A stretch of DNA of 64,000 nt, taken from the NCBI GenBank assembly GCA_944474755.1, contig OX104120.1:24892242-24956241 (forward strand). The letters run 5' to 3'. The position numbers were made by a program, and so were the translations under genes. How positions within the stretch are numbered: position 1 is the first letter of the stretch; every line of letters starts with the position of its first letter. The stretch comes from Limnoperna fortunei (taxonomy: Eukaryota; Mollusca; Bivalvia; Mytilida; Modiolidae). Below, one piece after another: positions 1-10,550 of this stretch. Below the pieces are notes generated by a model. The model searched no databases, was not told the origin of the DNA, and was given only the letters and a program-made list of their open reading frames with translations.

Positions 1-736
1 CCATTGCACCCTGAAAAAACCATAAAATTTTATTCACAGCAGTCTGGTGATATCTTTTTATAGCATTAAAGGGATTAGATGAGATAAAGAAACATACAAG
101 TACATATACATATATCATGTATATTAGCTAAATTAAGCAACTGTTTGCAAAAGAACCTTAAGTTTGGCAAAAGAACATGTGCTACAGTTATAAATAGAAG
201 GAGTCAATGAACAAGAAATATTGAATAAGAAGTACCATTTAAAATTCATACTTTGCAATAATTCATTGCAAATGTTGAAGTTGTACAGTATGAAGTGAAA
301 GAGTGGAAGTTGCAGTACAGTTTGGCTCCTCCCCTTTGACATATTTTTCCAATTTGAAGAAAAGACATTTTTCATTGAAAAATCTGAAGACTATATGTTA
401 CAAATTACAGATGAGGATTTAAACCACAACCAAAAAAGTTTGTTTACCCTGTCAAGTTCTTCAAATTGCAACAGAATATGAAATATGAATTGCTTACATT
501 TTATTCTCATGTCATATTGACCATGTATCTTCTTCAGTTTCATCTGGTTTGTATTTCTACTACCAAAAAAAATAAGAAAGAACCTCAGGGAGCATGCTCG
601 CAATCCCTCACATACTCCGAGGTGGATACATATTTGACACTAAAACAAGAAAATTTCAAAATTTAATGGTAATACATTTAAATTTTGTTGAGCATTTTCA
701 AGAAAGTTAGTCCAAGATTTAGAATGGAAACTTTGA
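1..736. other. AT-rich stretch, no gene seen
   Basis: No open frame with recognisable protein content and no clear TIR or tandem repeat. A weak minus-strand acceptor-like site near 550 precedes a short open stretch, but it does not connect in phase with the exon at 3448-3613, so it is not called. Confidence 0.5.
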
Positions 737-800
737 AAACTAGAGGCTCTTAAAAGCATGTAATCGCACACCTGGAACACAAATGACTAACTATATTTCA
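737..800 (-). mobile_element. 3' end fragment of Helitron-like repeat (copy 1)
   Basis: Begins CTAGAGGCTC and continues with a 'taatcgcacacctggaa' segment that matches the start of the longer copy at 8470. In the element's own orientation this is its 3' end, CTAG followed by T. The terminal hairpin is diverged here, and similarity fades after about 60-100 bases. Confidence 0.5.
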
Positions 801-1734
801 ATTTTTCAATTTTATGACTCAGGTGGAATATCTTGGTCTCTTACATTAAACCCTATAATAATATTCTAAGGAAGAAGCTTAAATTTACCTGAGTCATGCA
901 TGAGTAGCTGCAATTTAAATGTCCAGCTCTTTTTGATGAAGAGCTTTAAAGAAAACAGATTGATGCAGTTTTCTAAACAGCTGTTATCTGTATTAAGAAT
1001 TGATTGACCAGTAGGTAGAAAATACCTGACAGGTCATTGTATTTCGACTGTAAAAACTACAATAATATGTTTCACTTAAGAACACTGTGCGAAATACCAC
1101 ATAAGGTTCTATTGAAATCTGAAATTTAGGTTGCACACATTTCATTTGAAAAGTTTGACAAACTATACTAGTAATATATTTTTCAGATGCCTAACTCCTA
1201 CAAAAATATCTAATTAAAAATTTCCATTGTTCAAATTTAGATCAACATCAAACACTAAAGATTTACAGCAAGTGCAAAAGCATTTTTGTCCCCCACAACC
1301 ACTGGCATAATAATTTTTGAACTAATAAAAGGAGGTCATGGTTTAAGCCTAATATCTGTATGTTCCAGTCTGGAGGCCTTACCTAAGTTTCTTCCTGTAC
1401 CTACATGTAGAACTTTTGGGACTTGGAAGGTCTGCTGCATTTGAATACCTGAAGTTATAAGAATTATTTTTAATAAAATTAATATAATTGTAGGACTTTT
1501 TTTGTTTATAATTTTAAAGGTCTCATATTGTTCTTATGCGTCATATTATATATGGTATCATATTTTTCAAAGTAGCGAAATAACAAACCAGCCTTCAACA
1601 ATTAGTAGACTAAATCTTGCTTTATCCAAAAGTTTCAGATATTTTTCAACTTTTTTTTTAGTAAGAGTGACCTTGCCCTGAAAAGCCTCAAATCCAATCC
1701 CATGCTAGGTCTTCATGGATTTGGTTTTTTTTTT
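801..1734. other. AT-rich stretch, no gene seen
   Basis: No supported gene, RNA or repeat. Only short homopolymer runs and stop-rich frames. Confidence 0.5.
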
Positions 1735-2015
1735 AATGGTGTTTAGTGCCGTTTTCAGCAATTTTTCAGCTATATCATGCCATCCAGTTTTTATTGGGGG
1801 TTGAAGCCGGAGTACCAGGAGAAAACCTTGACCTGTGGTAGAAAAACTGGCAATCCTTGTCAATTAAGATTGGATTTGACTTTGGTTTGAATGTTGTTTT
1901 AATGCCACGTTCAGCAATTTTTCAGCTATATCATGGCGTCCAGTTTTTATTGGGGGAGGAAGCGGAAGTAACCAGAGAAAACCCCCGACCTGCGGTAGGA
2001 CAAACCAGGCAAAGG
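1735..2015 (-). repeat. Two tandem partial SINE bodies
   Basis: Two adjacent degenerate copies (about 1735-1880 and 1881-2015) share 'cagcaatttttcagctata', a 'ccagtttttattggggg' block and an 'agaaaacc...cgacctg' block. The same blocks occur in opposite orientation in the SINE at 4774-5045. Neither copy has the tRNA-like head, so both are 5'-truncated. Confidence 0.65.
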
Positions 2016-3447
2016 ATAAAGAAAACTGGGTTTGTTGTAATGATTTCCCAATGACGACACATCTTTGGTATCAATCAATACAAATAATCAGTGGCCTAGC
2101 AACCATTTACACAACAACTCACCGGCGTGCACAAACGAAACAGCAATTTTTTTTTAATAAAAAAAAGGACAAGGGAATAGGAAGAGGTATACTCATTCTA
2201 TATGTTCTGAGTAGTTTTTAGTCCAAAAATTCTCCAACCATACTCATTCTATTTGTCTCTGTAGTATACATTCAGGAAATTTCCACAGACTTTGAGATTA
2301 ACTTGAAAAAAAGTTATTGACATTTTTGACAATGCAAAAAGCAGAAAAATGATGCTTACATAAAATAAAATAAATCTTCTTTCAACAAACTATAGTCATC
2401 ATTTTAGTTGCAATTTAATTCATTGCCAGCTTTTCAATTGTTGCGGGATATATAGTTTTTTTTGTGTGATCGTCCGTTATATTCATCTTCATTATGTTAT
2501 TAATGCTTCAGACATTGCGAAAATGACAGGAATCGATCTTTATTGAAGAAATTTCTTTTTTCGTCTTTGAAGATGCATGTGGAAAATGCTATGTTGATCA
2601 TATTTCTGTATATGGATAATGTGATCTAATTTTAGTATAATCGTGCTAATTTGCATACTGTAACAACTAATCTGTAGTAAGAATCCAGTAATTTACATAT
2701 ACTTTCCCCCAAGATGCAGCACACCATTAAGTTTTTGGTTTTTCGTGTAGTAAACATAATTAAACAGAGACACAAATGTCATTTAATAAGCAACGCACAT
2801 ATGATCCATCTTAAACATAAACAGATAAAAAAATGGTGACACTGTTTAAAGATATCAAGATTGACCACAGCGGATTATATATGCAACTTTGTTTTTACAT
2901 CAAAGTGCCGGGAGTGATTCACTTTCGCTCTGCTACATTACGAGTAATGAGACTAAATTCGTACCATCCCCCAAAAAAAGCAAGGGTATGATCATTCATT
3001 CTACCCTGGACCCCATACCTGCACTGCAATCAGAACCTAGCTACACCAACCAAAATTAAAATATATCGTTGTATAAATAAAGGGCCATAACACTTAAGTG
3101 GCTGAAGCTATTTTGCTGGTTATCAATCTTGGTCAGGATATACAATGTAATGACAATTAACATTTTCCCCAAGTTTCATAAGATCGAACAACTGTTTGAG
3201 ATAGAGTGGACAAGGCGAATTTGCCATTTCTTGTATAAACGAAATGACTTAAGTGATTTGATTGTTTTTCGAAATTAACTAAGATAGTATACCCATAAAC
3301 ATTTTCCATAAGTTTCATGCAGATCAAACAACAACTGTTCAAGTTGGATAATAATATAACTTGTTTTCGACGGGCATATAAAAATGTTTGCCAAAATATT
3401 TCTCTCGGCAATTCTTGTGTGGATGTAATGATAATTTTAATTCTTAC
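2016..3447. other. No gene seen; weak internal duplication
   Basis: AT-rich. A degenerate duplication of about 140 bp is visible around 3160-3350, where 'acattttcc..aagtttcat' and 'gatc(g/a)aacaac' recur. No coding signal found. Confidence 0.4.
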
Positions 3448-3613
3448 CTCCCACATGTTGCAGGATGTCCTTCAGTGGTACTGAAAGAAATATCATCTGT
3501 ATCTTCATCATCGCATGCCTTACTAAGAGTATTTGAAACTGTTTTGGAAATATTCAGCCGTTCAGGTGATGCCCATTTACTCAATTCAGGATTTAAATCT
3601 AGATCCATTTGTG
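3448..3613 (-). CDS. Orphan internal or first coding exon of an unknown host gene
   Basis: On the minus strand a canonical acceptor (TTTACAG) is followed by 166 bases open throughout, then a strong donor (GTAAGAATT). It contains an ATG at 3608 after which the frame reads MDLDLNPELSKWASPERLNI and continues, rich in Asp, Ser and Thr, for about 53 codons, ending in phase 2. Codon use and composition differ from the surrounding AT-rich noncoding DNA. I do not recognise the family. No partner exon was found in phase at lower coordinates, where the rest of the gene would lie if it is inside the window. It could be a retained fragment of a host gene. Confidence 0.5.
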
Positions 3614-4164
3614 CTGTAAAAAAAACCCCTTTAACTACAATACAATATTATGCTTCTAAAAATTAGACATGAATATTCTGTGAAAGACATGTGATGTCTG
3701 CAGATAGAATATGCTACTCAAAAAAAAACTTGTAAGAGTATCCCACTGCAGTTAACATTAAGTTCCATGCTCAATCAATACTGGTTCATTCAGATGGAAA
3801 TTTTGGTTGTCATAATTAACTGACAGACAAATCAGAAGGTTGAAAAAAAAAACTCATACTGATTTAAATATGTATATTCTCAAAATGACTTATCAAAACA
3901 CTGACTTTGAGAATAATGAGTATGTGAATAGACAAGAAAATCAACCCGATTGGTTATAGGTATATACACGACTCATTATCTGTATCTGCCATGACACCAA
4001 ACTAAAAGGTTCCCAAGACCATGTATAGTTGACCTGATTAATATCTATGCAGTAAAGGAGTCACTGAAACATTTTCTTATAAGGTCATTTATTAAAGTCA
4101 TGCAATGGTGTCTAATTTCTTTTCAAACAAACAACAACAAAAAAATCTATGAAGTATACATTAC

Positions 4165-4403
4165 CAGAGATGCCAACCCCACACAATGGAAAATCTGAGT
4201 ACAGAAAAATTTTAACTATTAGGGCGGCAAAGCGGCCTGAATACGCCGCACAGTGGCGTTTTTATGGGGGGGGGTCTGGGGTAAATGAAGCAAAATCCTG
4301 CATTCTGGGGCTCTCCTGGCAGTAAATAAGGGCTTTCCGAGCGCGGATTTTAGGTAGAAAAATCGGGGTAACTCCTACTAAATCAGAGGGGTTGACATCT
4401 CTG
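4165..4403. mobile_element. MITE, hAT-like TIRs (CAGAGATG)
   Basis: TIRs are CAGAGATGCCAACCCC on the left and the inverse of CAGAGATGTCAACCCC on the right (15 of 16 match). The element is directly flanked by CATTAC on both sides (4159-4164 and 4404-4409), a 6-bp target duplication. It is 239 bp and non-coding, with a GC-richer centre and a run of nine G near 4265. CAGnnnTGYCAA resembles hAT ends, but a 6-bp duplication is shorter than the usual 8. Confidence 0.75.
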
Positions 4404-4773
4404 CATTACAATAACATCCATATACAGTATAGCTTTAATGCAGCTATGAAGTTTCTGAAAAGAGGGCATTTGTAGAGTTTAATGTATATGACCACAATGA
4501 GTATTGGTCAAATGATATATTATAATAAATTGGTCTTAATGTCAACAAATGTATGTAGGATTCATTAAACATAAATTATACAATAAATCAATAAAACGGT
4601 CCTTAGCTGGAATATATGGAACATACTTAACAATGATTCATACTGTGTTATTTGGAGTTCTTATGTGTTTGTTGTAGTAAAGAAAACCTTTTTTTCATTA
4701 TGACCTGCAGTTAAGTTATAGTTAATGAATGACAGGTACTAGTATTTACAGTCAAACTGCATGTCATGATGTG

Positions 4774-5045
4774 GGAACCTTTGTGGCCGAGTGGTTATGG
4801 TAGTTTGTGTACTATTAATCAAGTTGTCTTTCAAGACTTAGATTGCCGGTTCAAGTCTCACTATGGACATATTGCGCTCGACTCTTATCTTAATTGACAA
4901 GCTATATATTGCCAGTTTTCCTACCGAAGGTCGGGGGTTTTCTACGGGTACTATGGCTTCTCCCCCCAATAAAAAATGGATGTCTTGATATAGCTGAAAA
5001 ATTGCTGAAATTGGTGTTAAACACTTCAAACAAAGAAACATATCA
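4774..5045 (+). repeat. tRNA-derived SINE
   Basis: The head has a Leu/Ser-tRNA-like A box (TGGCCGAGTGG, from about 4784) and B box (GGTTCAAGTC, 4848-4857), the internal pol III promoter layout. The body has the conserved blocks also seen at 1735-2015 and ends with an A-rich 'caaacaaagaaaca' tail. The spacing and the unrelated body rule out a functional tRNA. Confidence 0.75.
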
Positions 5046-5685
5046 TGATGTTTGCTGTTTAACTTTTAGAAATCCAATGAAAAATATACATAAAAAGATC
5101 ACAAAAATATAAAATGTCAGTGTCATTTGTTGGCAGTTTTCCAGTTAAAAAAGTAGTTTTTTGATGATGTTTTATAAGACAATAAGTATTATGCCAATGC
5201 TATGACTTCATTGGCATTTGGTGTTTCAGTAGCTACACAATATTTTAGCCTTTGTTTAAGGTGTAAAATTGGCAACACCCATGGAAAACTGGACTGATAG
5301 GTGAGCAATATCACCTGTAAATAAGTAATTGCTAATTATTTCACAGATTATGATCTATAGCATGTGTAATTTATTATTGAGGAGTCATTTGTTTAAGAAA
5401 TAAATGCAAGACATTTTAACAGTAATTTTGCCTTGAATTTATTGTTTACATTGCCTGAATAAAAATCATATTTGGCTAGAACACATCTGATGAATTAGTG
5501 TTTTTCAAACAGTTCACTTTAGGAATAGAAGTATACAATGAAGGTTTAGATATTGATACTGATATGTAATTGTGTCTTTGGACTAGTTTTTTCATAACTG
5601 TCAGCATATTTTTTAGCCCTATTAACTAGGTATTCATTGACCTGATTAAAATTGCATGGCAAAAATTTGCTCTTTAGCCATTAAA
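5046..5685. other. AT-rich stretch, no gene seen
   Basis: No coding or repeat structure that I can support. Confidence 0.4.
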
Positions 5686-5963
5686 TTAAGGTATCCGGAC
5701 CATAATTGACCACGTGATCATATTTGATGACCCGGATGTCCATTGCTTTTCAATGGAGCAGACATCGGTAATTTTCGGCAAACATCGGAAATACTATTTG
5801 AGTAACCAATTTTTTTTGCTCAAAACTGTCAACATTGAATCAAAGTAGCAATATATATTTAATTTGCATCATTAATTAGCATAGATTGATTTGAATAAAG
5901 TTGTATTATTTGGTAGAAAAATAAAATTAAACGGTGACTTCAATTATGGGTCGGATACCTTAA
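5686..5963. mobile_element. piggyBac-like MITE with TTAA target sites
   Basis: Outer TTAA on both sides (5686-5689 and 5960-5963) encloses inverted ends GGTATCCGGACC and the inverse of GGTATCCGACCC. Length and TTAA duplication fit a non-autonomous piggyBac-type element. There is no transposase. Confidence 0.75.
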
Positions 5964-7957
5964 GTTCTTTCATTGAATCCAATCCTTGATGGATTCTAAA
6001 CTAAGAAGAGGATTCAAATTATCCACAATGTCCGAGTCCTCATTTGACCTCTCATCAAATTTTGCATTTTTCCATCATCTACAGCTGGATTCAATGCCTA
6101 ATACATGGCAACTAAACGCTGCTTTGTGACAGACACGCTTTTGCCATTTTCTTTTGAAATTTCTTTTAAGAAATCTTTCTTAACTGTGAATATCTTATTT
6201 CTTTTTAAATCGTAAATTGTATAATGTTTACATTCAATGCCATTTTCAGTTACAGAAGCTACTGGTCACAGAGTAGTTCTCGCTACCCGATCTTTTGACA
6301 GTTTTTGTGAACAATTACCATTATTTTAAAAGTGATTACATAATTTATTTTGGATAGAAGATAGTGAAATCAAATGGGATCTAATCATATACCGAGATAT
6401 TAAATCAGACTTATTCATATTTATAGGTTATTTACGTTTTTTTAAACGAGATGTGTTTTCTCGTTCATATCTCATCGAAGGGCGTCAGCGCTAAGATGAG
6501 ACGATGAGAAAATGCATCGAGTTTCATAAAACATAAATAGTCTGTTTATCGCTGTTTTGTAACATTGTGACATCATAATGTTACTTATAACGACGTCTCC
6601 ACAGCGAACTGAGATGGGCCCATCTCAAGCTAGTAGAGTGATATGGAATAATATCACACACAAAGATCAAAGGAAAATACTGCAAAATAGCGATAAATTT
6701 CATTGTCCTACATCCCCTTTTATTTAACAACATATAAGCATTTTTTTTTTATCAAGTGATGTTAATAGAGCACTTAATTTGTAAAATCAGTGGGATATAT
6801 TTAGATAATTTAGAAATATCCAATGATATGTTTTTCTATGAAAAAAGCTACTTTTCATATATTTTAGAGAGGTAAAAAAGTTACCCATTTGGGCCACACA
6901 TCCACATCACCATTACCCTATATATACCAAGTTACCCCCCTCCGATGGTACAGATCTAGTGTACATACTGAACCTCATTATCAACGCTGAATTGGTCTTT
7001 GTTGTATGGAGTACTACAAAAATGTAACTCCGGTACAAAATGATATACACGAATGTACCTCAGGTACATACTTGTATACAAAAATATACATTGCCATTTG
7101 TTTTGGCAAAAAATGGTAAGAATAAGACCGATTCAAATACATGCCAATGCTCTGGATTTTGCCGGGAATTTTTTACCAGTGTCCGGGCAACCGGGAAGGT
7201 CATTGGAATCTCCGGGATTTCTACATTTTTCAGGAAAAAAGTCTAAATTACTTGTTTTAAACAGCTTTTCGAATACAGAATTAACAAAACACATGCATAT
7301 ATCAGCTAAAAAAAAACGTAATTTGTAAATATTTCTTGTCTAAACCGATTTTAAAATCGTTTTCGGTCAGGAGGCAAGCCCCACTGGGCCCCTAATTGGA
7401 CTTTGCCCTGGACCCACTGGGGACCTTAAGCAATCCCCAGATGCCTTGCCGAAATTATCAGGAATTATTTCAAAAATATGTTGGCAAGTATGAATTCAGC
7501 ATAAATCATCTCCATTCAGAACTATTTTATGAATCTGTTATGTCGCGAACGTCAAGTAAAAAAAAAAGTTCACTACCAACAAGATTTTGATCTGGGATAC
7601 CCTAAATTTACACAGGGTACAATATCTTGCCAAAACAAACGGCCAGGCACATTTTGATATGAGCAATCTATTTTAGACATTGTGAAAGTACTGGCATGTT
7701 AACTGATGTTTATTTCCCAATTTACCTGATGCTTATCTGATATAGAACCCCATCTGTTTTATAGCTTAATTAAACAAGCTTACTTCATCAGTGACATCCA
7801 TGGGTCATCTGGTTACTATTCAAACTTACCTGTTCCCTAAGCCTATTGTAACATCATCTAATAAGGTAAATAAGATTAAAATTTAATTGGCATAGACAAA
7901 CAATACAAAAACCAGGAACAATCTTTATTTTAATATCGACCTTTGTGATGACAGCCA
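5964..7957. other. No gene seen
   Basis: AT-rich. Imperfect inverted segments lie around 6440-6540 (cgagatg..tctcgtt / cgatgagaaaatgcatc). A small CCGGGAA-rich patch lies at 7155-7220. Short ORFs at 7040-7590 have no recognisable content. Confidence 0.4.
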
Positions 7958-8434
7958 CATCCTCACAAGTCAGGGTTTCTTTGTTCACATGTGGACAGGA
8001 AACACTGACAAACTTAGCTAGGAAATTCCTGGGTTAGAAGTCACTATTTTGATTGGCTACATCATACCTTAATGTGGAAATTCAAAAGCTCGCATTCATT
8101 CACGACTTGGTTCGGAGATATCCCGATGTCAATTGTAAATAACCAAACGGATGTGTTGTATAGACCATGTGAAAATTAATGTATTTTGTACAGTAGTGTT
8201 AATAGTTTTTTTATTACCATGTTATTTATTTGTTGAGTTACGTTTTCTCCCCATTCAAGAATGAGCAAGAATGACTACTGCAAAACACTTGTATCTTTCA
8301 AGCAATTTCATTAGTTGATATTTTGAAGGTTTGACATCATATGAAAATCTTCTAGCCCGGGAATTTCCTAGCCAAGTTTGTCAGGGTTTCGTGGACACAT
8401 GTGGAGGACACAGAAACTCGGACTTGTGAGGATG
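7958..8434. mobile_element. Mutator-like MITE, long TIRs and 9-bp target duplication
   Basis: The left TIR (7958 to about 8040) starts CATCCTCACAAGTC. The right TIR (about 8350-8434) is its inverse, roughly 80% matching over nearly 80 bp. TGACAGCCA is present directly outside both ends (7949-7957 and 8435-8443). A perfect 9-bp duplication plus long TIRs is the Mutator-superfamily signature. The 477-bp element is non-coding. Confidence 0.85.
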
Positions 8435-8469
8435 TGACAGCCATAGTGTTCTTTTAAACCGGAAGTAAA

Positions 8470-9780
8470 ACTAGAGGCTCCCAGGAGCCTGTAATCGCTC
8501 ACCTGGAATCCAAATGACTTCAACTATATTTAAATTTTTGAAATAAACAGTTTCAGTCTAGTTGTTATAGCTTTTAAGTTACTGTGCAAGAATTAAACAT
8601 TTCTTCAAAATTTTTAGTTAAATACAATAACTCCTATAAGGTGCCATCAGACCATTTCTGAAAATTAAATGGTTTGTAGGCATTGCAGACCTGTCAAGTG
8701 TCACGCAACGCGCGTGAGACTCACGCATCTAGTCCTCAATTTGGCAGCAAATTTCTTTGATTTTTTCATTTTTTCCTTTGATCTTTCAATTTTTAGGCAA
8801 ATCTCACGCGAGCAGCTCATAAAAACTTGACAGCCCTGGCATTGTCCTTTAGGGTAATTTAGAAATTTACAGTTTTACTTTAGGTGTGTTATAGACTAAT
8901 TTATAATTCAAAAACTGTTCATTTGTCCAAATTCATAATGAAAGGGCAAAAACTCCTATAAAGAGTCATCTTGCAATTTTGGACTAAGCAATCATTTGTA
9001 GGGCTTGTATTGCTGATCATTTTTGCTATTAACAGTTTCACTCTAGCTGTTACAGTTTTTTATAAGTTACAGGACAAAACGGAAAATTTCATAAAAAATT
9101 GCCATTTATGGGCAATAACTAATTTAAGGAGTTGTCTGACAATTTCAGACCAATCATGTGAATTGTAGGGCCTTTATTGCTGATCATTTGTGCAATTTAC
9201 AGTTTCAATTTAGCTGCTATAGTTTTCAAGTTACATGACAAAAGCGGAAAATTTCATAAAAAATTGCCATTTAAGGCAATAAGGAGTCATCTGACAATTT
9301 CAGACTAATACAAGGAATTCTAAGGCTTGTATTGCTGATCATTTTTGCCATTTACAGTTTCACTCTACCTTGTATAGTTTTCAGGTTATATTGTAAATAC
9401 CAAAAATTTTGTCAATAAAGGGCAATAACTCCTACAAGAAGCCAATACACAACTTCAGACTTATAGCAACTATTGTAGACTTTAATGTGCTGATCAACTT
9501 GAAGTAACCGTTTTCTCTATAGCTATTATAATTTTTGAGATAATGATCAAAAACCTGTGTTGACCCCATGTTCTTTTTTTAGTAACAGTGGCCATATTTG
9601 TCTGTTGATCAACACCCTGGGTACAAACTTGAAAGTACTAGTAGGAACCCTAAGGATGAATGTGGCCAAGTTTGAAAAAAATTGGCCCAGTGGTTTCAGA
9701 GAAGATTTTTGAAAAAGTTTACGACGGACGATAGACAACGGACGACAGACGACGGACGCCAAGTGATGGCAAAAAAGGGG
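8470..9780 (-). mobile_element. Helitron-like repeat (copy 2)
   Basis: Read on the minus strand the element ends ...AGGCTCCTGGGAGCCTCTAG followed by T, i.e. a short hairpin next to a CTAG terminus. The body has degenerate tandem units of about 160 bp ('ggcaataactcc', 'gctgatcatttttgc', 'acagtttcactctagctgt'). The far end is a run of GACGGAC-type repeats and 'ccaagtgatggcaa', matching the beginning of the copy at 57335, but the last ~30 bp of that start are missing. No ORF with a Rep/helicase is present, so it is non-autonomous. A MITE (8686-8838) is nested in it. Confidence 0.6.
8686..8838 (+). mobile_element. CAG-ended MITE, copy 1
   Basis: 153 bp with ends CAGACCTGTCAAGT and the inverse of CAGGGCTGTCAAGT, flanked by GCATTG on both sides (8680-8685 and 8839-8844). 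Subterminal 'gcgcgtgagactcacgc' and 'ctcacgcgagc' boxes are shared with the copy at 25710-25862. Confidence 0.75.
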
Positions 9781-9813
9781 AGAAGAATCATGTAATACTG
9801 GAAATGGGTGGTT

Positions 9814-10110
9814 CATCGAAAGTGTAAAAAAACCCGGAATATTGTAAAAACCCTCATATCTATGGTGAAACCCCCTCAGAAATGATAGATATTACTATAT
9901 ATTATGATAATAATTCAATATTTGTGAAAAAATAATTATGCTTTATCCCACAGAATCGATTTTTATAACCGCCTGATACGTCCTATATTAGGTCAAATAG
10001 CTAGGGGAGAGCACTCTTATTCATTGCAATAAAAGTACTTTAGGATAATAGGTAGGAATAAAATATATTCAAAATGGATGCTATAATACACGATTTGTTA
10101 CATATAAAAT
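9814..10110 (+). repeat. Left TIR of composite block A
   Basis: Begins CATCGAAAGTGTAAAAA, contains 'agaatcgatttttataac' and 'gctaggggagagcact', and ends about 'ttcaaaatggatgctata'. It is the inverse of 18640-18832 and the direct homologue of the block B left TIR (18866-19172). Confidence 0.7.
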
Positions 10111-10289
10111 GATTTAAGAATACATGAATTAAATTAATATATAATGTAATTTAAGCCTTTAGAATATGAGTATTTAATGATTTTATAAATAGTCCATACA
10201 TATGAATTGCTAATATTAGACTACATTTTAATAGGAGATGATTAATACAGTTAGTTTGTTTCTTTGTTTATTTTTGTTTTTATTTAATT

Positions 10290-10545
10290 TTTTTTCAGAA
10301 TGGACAACTTAACAAAGTTTCGTCAATTTCAGTAAGAAACTGTCTATTATCACGAAAAGACAAAACAGAAGACTGCAGAGACCTTTCTTATTATCAAACA
10401 ACTGTAATAAAATGTACATTGAAAGAGTTCTAATTTTTTTTTATGGATACATTGCATATGCAAACAGAGACCAATTTAACTACCTGTTGTCTTTGTTGGG
10501 ATCTCTATGTATACTGTGTTATGAAATAAAAATATTCTGGGAAGT
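10290..10545 (+). repeat. Sequence shared with block B, LINE-tail-like
   Basis: A ~250-bp stretch from 'cagaatggacaacttaac' to 'actgtgttatgaaataaa' that recurs at 19200-19450 just inside the block B left TIR. It follows a T-rich tract and an AG like an acceptor and is open for about 42 codons here but stopped in the B copy. The closing 'tatgaaataaa' resembles a LINE or transcript 3' end. Function unknown. Confidence 0.5.
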
Positions 10546-10550
10546 TACAT

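Noticed and set aside
391..603. Possible terminal exon of the minus-strand gene (open ...DETEEDTW...)
   Set aside because: Acceptor is poor and the phase does not fit the exon at 3448-3613.
4774..4870. tRNA gene
   Set aside because: A and B boxes are present, but no cloverleaf and an unrelated SINE body follows.
9547..9816. Minus-strand 89-aa ORF
   Set aside because: Lies in the GACGGAC-rich end of the Helitron-like repeat; repetitive origin.
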